A stretch of DNA of 64,000 bases from Beaufortia kweichowensis. Taxonomy: Eukaryota; Chordata; Actinopteri; Cypriniformes; Gastromyzontidae. Below, piece after piece: positions 24,201 through 37,186 of this stretch (position 1 is the first letter of the stretch; each line of letters opens with the position of its first letter). Below the pieces are notes generated by a model. The model was not told where the DNA came from, searched no databases, and saw only the letters and a program-made list of their open reading frames with translations. The stretch is taken from contig CM032813.1 of assembly GCA_019155185.1 (NCBI GenBank), positions 3,390,001 to 3,454,000 of the forward strand. The letters run 5' to 3'. The position numbers were made by a program, and so were the translations under genes.

Positions 24201-27200
24201 AAACAGAAATTTAACTAGTGTATAAGTAGGTAAATGCCAACAAATAATGACAACAAATACAATATGATCCATACAATAAATTTATCAACAATTGAAATGA
24301 TGGAGATATATAGTAAATGATGCAGGTAGATATAATTTGTGTTTATTTAAACTCAACATGCTTCTCTAGAAATATAGATGGCTGTAATTCCGCCATATTC
24401 CTCAGTCTGTGAAAAACCCAGAAGATCCAGCTGAGAAGAGTTTGAATTCATTTTATTGATTCACCACGCCAAAAGGTCAAAGCAGGAAGTCCAATGTCTT
24501 CTCGCATGGAGAGAGAGCTCAGAAAACCCGCTGTGAGATTTGGCTCTGGTGTTTGTATCATTGTGCACACAAGACCCTACAAATGTCATCTCTCCTTTAT
24601 TCCTATGAAAGACCAAATGTTCATACACAAGAGGGGCTCCAAGGAAGGCCACACACACACACACACTTTTCTTGTATGAATACTTATAATGATGATGATG
24701 ATGCCAGATACTCTCTAGAGAGTCATTCTGCTCAGAGCTCATAGTGTTCAGCCTCATCGGTTGTTTATTAGTCACTGAACGCTGGACACTCATGAACACA
24801 GACTGGCCTTTAGAATCACACTAATGATAAAATTTGTGCTTTTTCCTGGGCGAATGCACTGAGAATGAAACGGGAGGGTTATATAGTGCAGTTTACTTAC
24901 ACGCTCTGTCTGCTTTGCTTTAATGCCAGATTTACATGGAATGATGCAAATTATGTACCCACAAAAGCAAGTAAAGCAAGTAAAATTTCCCGTGTGTATG
25001 CCACAATAAAAAGACGTATGGTGAAATTAGGAAAGTTGCGTGGAGGGAAAGTACACGAGCAAGCATTTACATAAACACAATAGCTAACGCATAATGCTAC
25101 AAAATGTGTTCTTTCAGCGGCTCGCAGAGGATAAGAGTCAACATCTCTATTGACGGTGCTGTTGTCCTTCTATATTTAAATTGATATGTACTACCAGGAC
25201 AAATGGGAGGATGAAGAAAATCACACCAAAACAAAAGAGAGAGAGAGGTAAAACAAGCATTTCAATTACATTATGGCAATTGTTTTTTATCTTTGACGCA
25301 GGTTAATGAAACTAATTAGTCTTCGCTACGTAGAAGCTTCTGGCGCCTCAGATAATTGCCATTGGCTGAGATAGCGAAAGTCAATTTTACCTCACGCAGC
25401 GTAGGGGAAAATAAACATTGAAGCTTATCACTTCCGAAGCCATTACATGAGAGGTTTTACATCAACTCGGCACGCTCCGTAGCTTTTAGTCTCATTGGTG
25501 TCTCAGAAGAATCCTGTTACATTAAAGTATGCACTTGACAAGCAATGCTTGAAATGCAATGCCGACTAAAGTCGCGTTTTTAGAAGAAATCGATTAAACA
25601 AATAGCATAAAAAATACTCAAGCAAATTGACTTACTAGCTAAAGACCTTGTATTTTCTGTATGTAATGTTCAGTCTTTTTTCCGGTTTGGTCTGTACGAA
25701 TCGACTTTCATAAAAATTTTCATGTCACTGTATTTAAAAAAAAAATGCTTTTGTTTTAGCTTTTGGTGGTACATCATTACAGATTCATTACAGTATGATT
25801 GTTTGCTTTTGTTTTTTTTACTAATTTTTTACTAAAAACAGATGATCAAATATCTAAGTAACTGCAATTATGCCAAAATTTAGTTGTATTATAGTTTAAA
25901 AAGTTGACAAAACATGAAAAATTATTATTATTACTGCCCAAATAACTATTATTAACTTTAAAAAACCCTGTCTGATGGCTTTAAGAGTGAAATGCTTGTA
26001 TCTAAATGGTTGCTGCTGTTCAGGATTTAGATTGTTAACATATCGATCTAAAAGAGCCTCACCTTGCTTTGCCTGTTTTTTTTAATGGCTTCCATCAATA
26101 GCGTGACCTTCATGTATACAAATGGCTCAGGTTTGAAGAGGGGAGAGAATGGATTATTTCCACTTATAACTATAAATCCAACCTAACCGCAGCCTTTAGA
26201 TGTCAATCAATGCGCCAAAACTCAAGCTAAGACTCTTCGATCCACATCTGAAATAATAACAAACCACAGAACGCGTGTGAGCCAGAAGAACTGAAATGAA
26301 ATAAGCCAGAAAAATAAAACTGATTTCAAACGTTTACATCTGAGACGATAGTCAGTTTCTTTATTGGATTTCGCGATTAGTGTCTGAAACTTTCTTACGG
26401 AGCTGGACGTTCATTTTTTTATTTACATTCCCACAATGCCGTTGTTTCGTAAGCCTCGTCTGACAAACTTAGGAAGTATTGTTCTTTAAAACTGCCTTAA
26501 CTGCACAGTATGAAAAATGAGTGCAGGTCAAAATATGTCAGAAAGATTTAGTGTGTAAAGTTTGGGAGAGTGCTGCACCCGGATCAGAACCGGGAGGAGG
26601 AACGAGTCAGAAGTTGGTGGAGAGCTGCAAAACTTCAAGTAGGTCAGAACTATTCCTGGTCTCCAACCATATGCCAAGACATGTGCAGAGTAATATAAAG
26701 AGAAACGGAAAGTGATAGACAGAGAGAAAGAAAGGATAGAGAAGAAATAACGCTTTGCAGACCTTATCAGATCTGACCATGATCTTCGGTCTATCTGCAT
26801 CGTGCTTCTATTGCTCCTGAATTTCCCTTTAAGTAGTGCTAGAATAAAGAAGAAGGTCCCACGCCAGTCTAGACACCCCGCTAGCCTTGTAATGTCTTAA
26901 AGTATGAGATGAATCTGCATCTCTTCCTGTGAGCCACCCACAGTTCTGGTCACCTCCAGTAGTAATTGCGTGTAGAGGAGTTAAGAAATCCAATAAAGAA
27001 TGACGAGAAACTGTGTGATCGCTTTAGAGAGAAAAGCTGGGACCGATGGGGATACTGAGAATAGGTGTGCATGGGCGGTTCACCCACTGTTAATACACCG
27101 GCAGAGATAAAGAGTTATGAAATTAAACAGCACAGTCATAGGCATCTGTGTGGGGAAACCACTTGAGAGACGCCACTGAAAACGAATGAAATATCGATAG

Positions 27201-30200
27201 CTACAATGACTTTGGCATTATTTGATGGAGTGGAGATGAAATATTGGCTTGATTGGATTTTTTAATCAGATCAGAGATGAGATTTTGGAATTGTGTGGTG
27301 CTCACCACGGTAAGTCATGTTTTAAAGCATTTCTTAAACTACTAAACTGCATCCACTGACAGTTCTCAGCCAAGTTTTAGGGGGACTGAATATAATGTTT
27401 ATTAGCTTTTGTAATTTATTTTCGTGTTAAAACAATTTCTGCTATTCCAGTTTATGGGTTATTATGAGTAAGAACTACAAGTAGGCCATTAGTTAGTGTT
27501 ATTAAACTTTTCTTTCACTTTCATTCATTCACATGAGTTTGCGCTCCAAAGTACAAGTTGGTGCTGTGACCTGCAAATTTGTATCATGTGACAACGTGTG
27601 ACCAATTGAAGATTGATACATCATGCTGTGAATTTAAAATCTCAATAGCAAAGAAACACTGGTAATAGTGATATTGCACAGTCCTATATATGCAGGTGTC
27701 TGAGCAAAACAAATGCATATACATAAAGTTAATGTTTATTGTTATGGAAACTTGTCAAATATGTTTTCTTGAGTTTTAGATCTTTTCATCAATATATAGT
27801 TTGTCATGATTAGATTAGAATTCAACTATGAAATATTAAAGTAAATAGTAAAGTAAGTGTTCTTAATTGCAACATAACTATGGTTAGGATTTACTGTTTA
27901 GGAACTCTATATCCTCACAGTTGCACTGCATTAACAGCAGGTGAAACAGGTTTCTCCACAGGATGTTTCTTTTATTCTTATGGTCTTGTAGGGTGTATAT
28001 AAAGCTCCAGAGACAGGAGGTATATTAATGTCATGGCACTTTGGCTTAAATGATACAGAAATGATGAGTGACCACACAGAATCCATTAGGAACGCACTTG
28101 AGCTTCTGGAAGCCCAGGGGCGCTTGAAAGACCTCTTATATTCTTTTTGTCATATTTAGACGACAGTCTGTGGAATCCTCAAATCAAGTTTACCGTGAGA
28201 TGGTAGTGGCATCTTCTTCCTTTTACAGGACATTCATATCACTTATGAAATAATGGTAATAATAAGTGTTTTCCTTTGGGCATTGAACTGGAATAGGTAA
28301 CGGTATTCTAGCGTTTATAAATGACACACATAATCTTAAGTATCAAAGAAGTTGGGTTTACAGTAACTCTGCAGGTACTTTTATATATATCTAAGACATT
28401 ACCCTTTGTTTTTGTGACCTGGTTTGTCTGGGGATGTTAGAAATTGAGGAGAAAATTGTTATAGTGAGCCATACATACATTTAATAGGCTGTAAGCGGAG
28501 CTCCACTTGAGCGAGGGAGTAATCCTTAATTACACCGCTTGACTGCTTCTAGAGAGACCACTTTATCCTTTAGTGTCTATATGGAGGGATTCACATTCAT
28601 ATTCATGTAAAAAAATAGTGATTTGATCTGTAGATTTTAAGCAGAGTCACAAATGTATTATTTAGCAACACAACAGATGACAGCATAGAAATGTGAGGCG
28701 ATCTGAGTCTATTGTTAACGGGAGCATTTAGATGAATATCTTTGCGTTTTCACTCTTACAGCCCTGATTATACCTAATTCAACTTTTAACAATGTTTAGT
28801 CAAGGATTAAATGGTATCTAATTCTAAGAAATTAGTCCTATATAATAAGAATGGCATCTGTTTCAGAAGAGTTCAAGCGGTTCAATCGTTTATTTCGTTT
28901 TTCCCGGAGGAACCTGAAAGCAGTTGCACGCTGTGCTATTTTTCTGTCCTTTTTGATTGGTACTTGTCATTGGTACAATTTGGCTCTGGTGAGAACCTGA
29001 GCAAAAGCAGACTGTGTGACATACAGTAAATGGCCTTATAGGACAGAGTATTTCATGTACAATGGAGAACGTTTTTTTAAGAATATTTCTGAAACAATAT
29101 GGGTTTCACAATTTTAAATTCAAAATATCTTATTTTGCATTTTATATAGACAAGCATATTTAAACATTTTTTCAGTTGATTTCTCGTTTTCTGTTACTGT
29201 CTCACATACACATGCCATTAATTGCCGTATTTCAACTGATTCTTGATTAGATGAACAGTACTGCTATCCAATATTTTAGAGGGTAAAGAGTTTTGTCATG
29301 TTGTCCATATAGTTCTTATATAGCAGAATCATGGTCAGAATTGTTCAAAGTTGGTATAAGCTGAACTTACTATACTAAAGCACCACAATTGTAAATGTCA
29401 GGGATGGCTGTTTTTATTGAAAGGTAGCACAAGAGAATGCCTTGGAGAAAGAGAGATATAGAGAGAGACGGAGAGAAAGAGAATAGACCTGAATTCATGC
29501 CGTGTGATGTCTCTACAGCTCAATTCCTGGAATGAGACTATTAGGAATGAGACTGAACTCCGGCAGCACAGTCTGTAGAACAATTTATTGATACACTGAA
29601 CAGAGAAATCAGAGAGCAGAACTTGAGTTTGCAGCACTATGATTAGAAAAAGCTGTGCTTCTGTATTAAGGGGAATATTGCCTAATATTAGCATCAGTAA
29701 GATAAAACATGAAAGTCATTTACACAGATCAGTGGCTATGTTTACATGTAAAATATTAATACGAAGTTACACGGAATAGGTTGTTTCTGGATCCATTTGT
29801 TTGTACCAGTCATTAATTATAATTGCATGGTTTGTTTGTTATTGTGTGAAATGGCACAGAAATTCTTCTACAGGGACAAATGTACAATTGTGTAATGTAA
29901 TAAAAAAAGAATCAAGTCAATTATTCTTATACAGAGATTGACCTTTGCTTGAGAGTTTTTAGAGAATGCTGAAAATTCTTAATGAAAGCAATAGTCAGAT
30001 TATTACAGTCAAGGTAAATATAGTCAAATAGTCAGTTGTTGAATATTTAACACATAAATTATCGTTTTAAACAACAGGAGACTTATTAGTTGGAGTTCTG
30101 ATGTTCTTATGTAAATGTTTAATTAACATAGTGTTGTTGATGTTCCTCCTAAAATACATTTGGACAAATAAAAATAGACATGAATGAACATTAATTCCAG

Positions 30201-31399
30201 ACAGTTTACTGCTATAGTACCCATATAGTATGGTATATGCAAGTGTTTTTAAAGTTTCATAGTGGTTATTTATGGATATGGATTTTCTTGTGTGTTGTAT
30301 TTGTGTTATATTAAGCTCCCACTTAGAAAACCAGACACATTACAGATACTAATATAGTCGCACACACACACACATGCACACACATACACGCTTGTACAGT
30401 GAGCAAAGCCATTGGGAATGTTCAGAAAAGGATAAGGGTTGACAGACAGTGTAGACAGATGGAGAGAGAGAAAAAGAGAGAGAGACAAATGCTTTGAATA
30501 GACTTTTATTCCACCCAGCGACATGGACATGATATTGTCTCCCCATCTTCTGATGAGCGCTGCCATTTCCTCCATTCAGTTTGACCTGCCGAGCACATCT
30601 GAAAGGCTTTTCAGACAGCAGAAAGACTCTTTTCTAAAGGAACAATGTATAACCTATTATTGAAACATTGAGAGCTTAGGTCATGCATGCACACTGTAGT
30701 TTAGCTCCATTTGAATATCAAGGCGAAAAATGTCAAATACATTGTGTGGTCACATAAGAAATGAAAGAGAATAGAATATAATTGATGCAGTTTGCCCCTC
30801 TGGCAGTTTTATACTGTTAGTACTGTATTTTTTTGTGATATGTGATGCTTCAACTTTAGGCTGTTGGGGTCCACGTCCACTGTACAAATGACAGTTCACT
30901 TGCAGATTAATTTAACATTAAGATGGAAAATTTATTTGTGAGATTTGTTCCAGAATTTTTTATGGTTTCAGATCTTTAGATGGATCTGCAGTGGTGGTAA
31001 AGAGGGTTGTCCGAATGCGTCAGGCAGATTGAGATGAAGGCAGTAAATTGTGGAAAGTCTGTGGGTTTTGTGGCAGTGAGAATGTAATTTATTAAAGTGC
31101 CTGTAATAGTTCCACTGCCAGTTATAATGAAAACATTGATAGTCAGTCAGACGGGAATCTGGAGGGAACATTGTCTAGAAAACCACAGTGTAGATTTTTT
31201 GTGTGTGTGTTCATGACCTACTTGTGCGTGTTGTGTCCTGTCTTAAAACATTTAAAACTTAACAAGTGTGCTTTTATTTCACTTGTAACTTGCTTGTTTA
31301 CTGTAAGTGGGAAACGTTTATGTTGCTTTTCTGTGCAAAATTGCACTGTTAAAAATCAAAGCCTTAAAAAGATAAAAATAAATAAAAAATAATAAAAAA
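21231..31399. other. Intergenic, no gene supported
   Basis: AT-rich sequence with short CA and GA simple repeats (about 24651-24667, 29449-29480, 30361-30390) and one family A repeat. Reading frames are short and without family resemblance. No tRNA, rRNA or coding exon was recognised. Confidence 0.6.
27715..27860 (-). repeat. Dispersed repeat family A, copy 3 (reverse orientation)
   Basis: Shows ATTGTTATGGAAACTTGTCAAAT, then ATATATAGTTTGTCATGATTAG, then GAATTCAACTATGAAATATTAAAGT, in the same order as copy 2. It also keeps the CTTGAGTTTTAGATC block that copy 4 carries in reverse as GCTCAAGACTCAAG. Confidence 0.7.
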
Positions 31400-31651
31400 A
31401 TAAAAATCCTTCATTATTTACTCACCCTCATGACATTTCAAACCTGTATGACTTTGCAGAGCATAAAAGAAGATATTGTGAAAAATTGGCCTTCATTGAC
31501 TTTGATTGTATGGACACAAAACCACTAAGATTTTTTTTCAAAATATTTTCTTTTGAGTTTCTCAGATGCCGAAGTCATATATATAGGTTTTAAACAACAT
31601 GATGGTGAATGAATGATGAAAGAATTGTTATTTTTTTGGGTGAAAACCCAA
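31400..31651. mobile_element. Non-autonomous DNA transposon family B, copy 2 (left end truncated)
   Basis: Contains the well-known blocks TCATTATTTACTCACCCTCATG, CAAACCTGTATGACTTTGCAGA, GATTGTATGGACACAAAACCAC, and the inverted end TGAATGATGAAAGAATTG...TTTGGGTGAA. The extreme left TIR is replaced by an A-rich stretch. No ORF. Confidence 0.8.
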
Positions 31652-31818
31652 CTATATGGTTTGCTGGTTTTCAAAAGGACCTGAGCTAAAAACACGCTTG
31701 ACCAGGCTTGAAGAATATAGACCAGCTAATACCATCTTAAACTGGTTTATAAGGAGTTTTTTATTATTTATTTACTTGAGAAAGATGATGTCATGATATA
31801 AGTAAAATTCTTTCAACA

Positions 31819-31988
31819 GGGCTGGTAGTGTAATGGTTAAAAATATGGACTGCTAACCAGAAAGTTCTCTGTTCCATTCTGCCATATCAGCATTTTGACC
31901 TTGAAATAAGCACTCGCTTCAGGGTTTCTGTCCCAGCAATTAATGTACTGTAAGTCACTTTGATGCAAAGCATCTGCTAAATGGCACG
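31819..31988 (+). mobile_element. tRNA-derived SINE, near full length
   Basis: The head GGGCTGGTAGTGTAATGGTTAA...GACTGCTAACCAG has the A-box and anticodon-arm look of a tRNA. It is followed by a B-box-like block TCTGTTCCATTC and a tail TGTACTGTAAGTCACTTTGATGCAAAGCATCTGCTAAATG. The tail is the conserved 3' block of fish SINEs. It is a diverged, inactive copy and not a functional tRNA gene. Confidence 0.75.
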
Positions 31989-31989
31989 T

Positions 31990-34900
31990 AACTACAAATG
32001 ACATTTTGAAAGACCCATAAAGTCTCTGTGAATGTCTGTGATTGCTCTGTCCTTCCACCATGAGCTGTAAGAACATAAAGCCCTTTTAAAACCAGACTTT
32101 AACACTAATCATATAACTGCAATGTAATTTAAGATCGCCATATTATATAATGCTGTGACTTTATTCTTGAAACTTTACGACCTTATTCTCATAAAAAGCC
32201 TATAATGGGATTATTCTTGAATCTGTAATCTTGTACTGCAGTGACTTTATTTTCATAATTTTGATTTTAATCTGAAAATATTCATCTTTTAATCGTGAGT
32301 TTTCATTTTATTTTTAGCACTATTTTGATATAAATCTCAAAACGTTATAGATGTGTTCTGTAGTATATTTATATTTTGTTCTAAAAAAATCACAGTTTCT
32401 TAAAATGGCACTAAGCATGTCACTGATAATAGGGTGTATCGTACAAACTGATGCGTGAGCAGTTTTTCCATTGTACTGTAAGCACTTGGCAGGGGACCTC
32501 ATGCCAGATTGACAGCTTACTTCATCATGTGCACTATAAGCAGCTGTTTCATCAGTCATAGAGCTTTTCAGTTCCTACATGACAGGGGTGGAAGGGGACC
32601 TATGTGGAGATTGTGTCACCTCTGTGTTCACGCGTGTATGCGTGTGACCGCCGCAGAGAGCCCATCTCACAGCCTGTGAATCTGACAGGTCATTCAGGTT
32701 CACTTGAATCACACAAGGTCCCTTGATTCGCCTTAGCATTCTATGAGCACTTTAAGTTTTCCCAGCAAGATCCATAGTTTGAAAACACATGCTGTGCATG
32801 GTAAAGTGAGAGAGTTTTTAAAAGAATCCTACAAATAAGATTTTAAAGTTTTGGAGCGTGTTTATTAGCCCTCACAGGATGAAGTACCATAACAATTTAC
32901 ACTAATGCTCCAGAATTTGTATGACAAACAATAAATAATCATAAAAGCATTTATAGTGGAGATAAAACATTTACAACTAACAGCACGATGCGCAAAATAA
33001 GGTTTGTGGCTAATACAAAAGACATCACATCGGAATGGTCCGTTGTTTAATGCCAACAATGTATTATGAAAACATTCATAGAGCGCCGTGGGCCACAGCT
33101 GCGATCTATGCCAGACACATTAAAGGTGCATTAAAGGGGCAAATATGTATTTTACCTAATTCCTCAACTTTACTGCAATACAATAACCTACATTAAATTT
33201 CTGCAGAGTAGAGAAAAATTAGAAAACAAAAATACAAACATAAAGGTAAGAGCAGCACAGGATGCTTCCACTTATGTCTCAAATGCTTTTGAAGCTGCTT
33301 TTAATCAGAACAACGGTGAATCAATAGTCGTGCGCTTGAACGCGTCCCTGAAGAGAGTCTATTTCAGGGACTTTAGAGGAGGACAGGAGGTTGGAAAGCA
33401 AATGGAGGACCTTGGCAAGCTGGCCATATCTTTGCATTTATTCTTTATCTCAGACAGGCCAGGTTTTTATGCGTCCCCCAGTCACTCCATTACGCAGACG
33501 TTGGGATATTGTTACTAGCTGCAGTTTTCAGAAATGCTAGAAATGCTTCAGCATTGACTGGGTTATGAACTGCACTTTGGACTTCTTTGAGAACCGGGTT
33601 TTAATGTCAAACGTCTGGGGCAACATCGTGTACGAGGCACCATTGTCGTCAAAATCTAGTTTGAAGTCTATTTGGAGTAGTTTAGATCATTTTAATTAAA
33701 TTCTCCTGAAGAAAATGTAGAAATGGCATCAAGTCTCTGTTGATTTAGTGTTGTGGTATTTAAAAGGCCCTTTGTGGTGATTTGATTATGTGAAGGGATG
33801 ATGATTTTTTTCTTTGAAATCCTGTCCTTGTAATTGTCTGTAGATGAGAAAAAAAAAATCATTAAGACCCACAGTAAGCTGAAACTACACGTATGTGAAA
33901 AAAAACATTGTGAAGTAAATAAAAATAGAATATACTTTCATACTGTTTTCATACACTGGACCTTAACTTTTTCTTTTTTTGGTTACATTATAATTTTTAG
34001 AATTTGTTTAGAAAGTTTAAAAGTTTCGTTTACTATTTTGTAGGAGATGTTTGTTTGACGTCATTTAAGTTCAGCCCGCACAATTGTATGTTGCCAACAA
34101 AGTTTGACACGTATACAGACAATGTATAGGATGTACAAAAGTTGAAAACCCCGGTGATTTAGTAATAAATGACTTTTGTATGTTTAATATGAAAACAAAA
34201 CTTATTCTGTGGTTAATTTTTCAATTGTGTACCCATCTTCACTTTCTCTGAGTTGCATGAAGCATTTGTGGCTCTGGCCTTATGCTGCTTTGTTGAGATG
34301 AAATGAGAAACTCCTTTCTGTTCATTTGGTTTACTGAATTAGTTACTCTGCCTCTGTCCTTGTTCTGCACAGCAATAGCACTGTATTTCTGGCTGTTGAG
34401 ATGGTCTTCTCTTTGTCATAAAGAGAGAATAAGAGATGCTTCGGCCGATTCCTCTCATCCTTCATAGATTTATCACAGAGAGACAGAACCACACAGAACA
34501 TGTGTTGTGCATGGACTCAACCTAATTTTATAGTTAACATATTAAAATTGTTACATAAAAAGGTGTCTTTATTTGCACTTAAGGTTACATACCAAGTTGT
34601 CCTAGGCTGTTTTTTAATATCTCTCCTTGTGATTCTGTTACACAGCTTCAATTTTTAAAACGAGCCTCATTTAATACCATTTTGATTCTCTTCAAAAGTT
34701 TTGATGGCTTTATGAACAGTTGGATTTTATGTTTTGCTCTAGCAAGATATGCTTTGTGCTCTTAATATGTGGATTTAAAGTAGTGCATTTCTTTAAAGCT
34801 AAAGTCCCATCGACTGATTTTTATTGTAAGCTGCATTTGCATTAGACAGTACTAGTAAAATCCATGGTAGTTGGATTGTGTTTTATTAAATGTAAATTTG

Positions 34901-36895
34901 TTTCCCTGACATGCACAAGCAAACTCATATCTTACAAACCTAACAAGCAAAGCAACTTCATGAGTTTCTCCCTAATTTACAACTTTAGCGCAATGCATCT
35001 TCTTATTCCTTTTTATTATGGGCAGACTTTGTTGATTTGCCAAATATGTGACAGATATGTTTGATATATCACCGTTCTTTTATTCTGATGTGTGTGACAG
35101 AGCCAAAAATGTGGATTTAAGATTAAAGCAACAATAGTTGGTAGTTCTAACATCCTTAAGTACTCTGGTAGGTTTCTATGAGTTTACTTTTTATCTTCAG
35201 GTCAGATACAGCGGCAGGTAAATGGCAGTATGTGCTAAATGTGACTGAATGTGAGCATGTTAATGGCCTTGAATCGTCAGCTCTTTTTTTTCAAACCCAG
35301 TGAGATTCCTTAATAGTGTCAAAGTGTTAAGACTTTTTAGAGAAATCTGCTCATACATAGCTTATTTATAGTTGTCTCCTCATATTAAACTATGAATTAT
35401 ACTGAAAGTATTTTAACATTTAAAGGTGATGTGCTTCATTTTTTCAAAGTATGAAAGATGATTGCAAGCTGATAGAAACTTCATTAGGACAGAGATCTAT
35501 GAGTGCCCTCCACCTCAATGCTCTGTGCAGCCATATTGAAAGAAAAAATGAATTGCTATCTGGTAAGGTCACATTGAGGGTGTACTAAAGATATAAAAAA
35601 GAGGATGATAATGATTTGCATTAAAAATATGAGTTTTTACCCGAAGCGTTTACAAACACCTTAATGGTAATATGATTTTCTTCAGACTAGCCCAGTGTTT
35701 GCTGTAAAATGCAAATGAACTGTTTGATCAAACACATTGGGAAGATGTTTGTTTTGCTATAGTTTATCTTTTTTAAGGTTAATGTATTTCAGGGGACTTT
35801 AGCCTTTAGCACACAGACATACCTTCCTCTTCTGATAGACCTCATATACTTATCAACATTATTCTGATAAACCTATTGGTATTTTGTTGGTATTTGTCAA
35901 ATGTTTTTAAACGTTATTCTTGGCAAGCTCTCCTCCCTGCTATAAAAACAAGGCTGTGTACTTCTTTTGTGCTGCGGGTTGCCAGCACAGCCGTGTGAAA
36001 CTGGCAACGTTGGTCAACCAGCATGGATTTTTTTAGTGGAGATGGTTAACCAAAGACATCTGCATGAAAGAGCAAGACGAATTTAAGAAGAAGAATTAGG
36101 AAGTTACGAATCTTCAGGTAGTACAAAAATGAAAAGTTGAGTGAAATCACAGCAATAAACTTCCCTCAAAAGCCGACGTTTATCACAGGAGAACCTGTAA
36201 TTTGAACGGCAAGAGTCACGGGGGTCACAAATAAGCTTTTGGAATGAGTGAATGTCTTTCTTCAGGCCTGTTAAATATTGAGGAGGATAGTGGAGGTGCT
36301 TTGATCAGCGGCGACGTGGTGCATGGCAATTAGGAATGATGAATAGGTGAATCTCCGACATGAATCTCAGATCCTGAATAATTGATTTAAAGAAACATCA
36401 GATGTACTAATCCAGAAGTCGGGCCATCAGTGTCAGTCTGTGATGTATGGAGACTACCCTAAGAGTCCATTTCCTTCAGGTCCACTGGGAGACGAACAGC
36501 CTGGAGAAAAATAAGCGAAGAGTGGACATTGTCTCGATTTGCTGTCCATTTCTGCTACGGTTTACTATTTCTCTTTGATATCACTTTAGGGAGAATTGTG
36601 TAAAATATAAATATTGTTGCTTCAGTTGATTCATGTGCCCTTCTGTATGTAGCTGGCGAATCTTTGCAACATCAATACACAAAAAGAGCGCAAGAGGTGT
36701 TTGTTTGATTCATTAAAAATGTATGTTTCTTGAGCTTGGCTATGAGTAACTAATGATTACGACTATATCCCTTTAAAATCATTCCAAGCCTGTTTTATTT
36801 TATTTTTTCTGTAATGGGGTTTTTAAGGAGTATGTGTATTTTATGTTCTCTATATAGAAAATGTAAATGGTGACCAGGGGCTGTCAACCTCCATA
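31990..36895. other. Intergenic, no gene supported
   Basis: AT-rich sequence. A degenerate tandem array of GACTTTATTCTTGAAACTTTACGAC-like units occupies about 32155-32300. Similar arrays are frequent in fish genomes. Otherwise nothing is seen. Confidence 0.55.
32155..32300. repeat. Degenerate tandem array of 'GACTTTATTCT' units
   Basis: GTGACTTTATTCTTGAAAC, ACCTTATTCTCATAAAA, GATTATTCTTGAATCTG and GTGACTTTATTTTCATAATTTT follow one another with variable spacing, consistent with an old minisatellite. Confidence 0.6.
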
Positions 36896-37186
36896 GAAAA
36901 CATAACCATAAAACGTAGTTTTGTGCAAGTCTTCTAAAGCCATTCGATGTGTTTGTGTGAGGAGCAGACCAAGATTTAAGTTGTTTGATCTTATTCATTG
37001 AAAATCATCCTCTCTGCAATAGCTTGACAGGCCATGGAAACCGTTCACTTTCATCACTGAGAGAAAGCAGTATCAACTTTCCCCTTTTCTGTTTCATGAA
37101 AGAAAGAAAATCTCACAGGTTTAGATTGACGTGAGGATGAGTAAGTGATGACGGAATATAAATTTTTGGGTAAACCATTTCTTAAA
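36895..37186. mobile_element. Non-autonomous DNA transposon family B, copy 3 (long subtype, partial)
   Basis: Internal blocks AAAACGTAGTTTTGTGCAAG, AGCCATTCGATGTGTTTGTG and TGAGGAGCAGACCAAGATTTAAG, then the end GGATGAGTAAGTGATGACGG...TTTTTGGGTAAACCATT, are of the long subtype of this repeat. The left boundary is unclear and may reach about 36765 (CCCTTTAAAAT). Confidence 0.7.

Noticed and set aside
24461..24799. 112-codon minus-strand frame
   Set aside because: Contains a translated CA repeat and a GAT repeat (poly-His), typical of chance frames over simple sequence.
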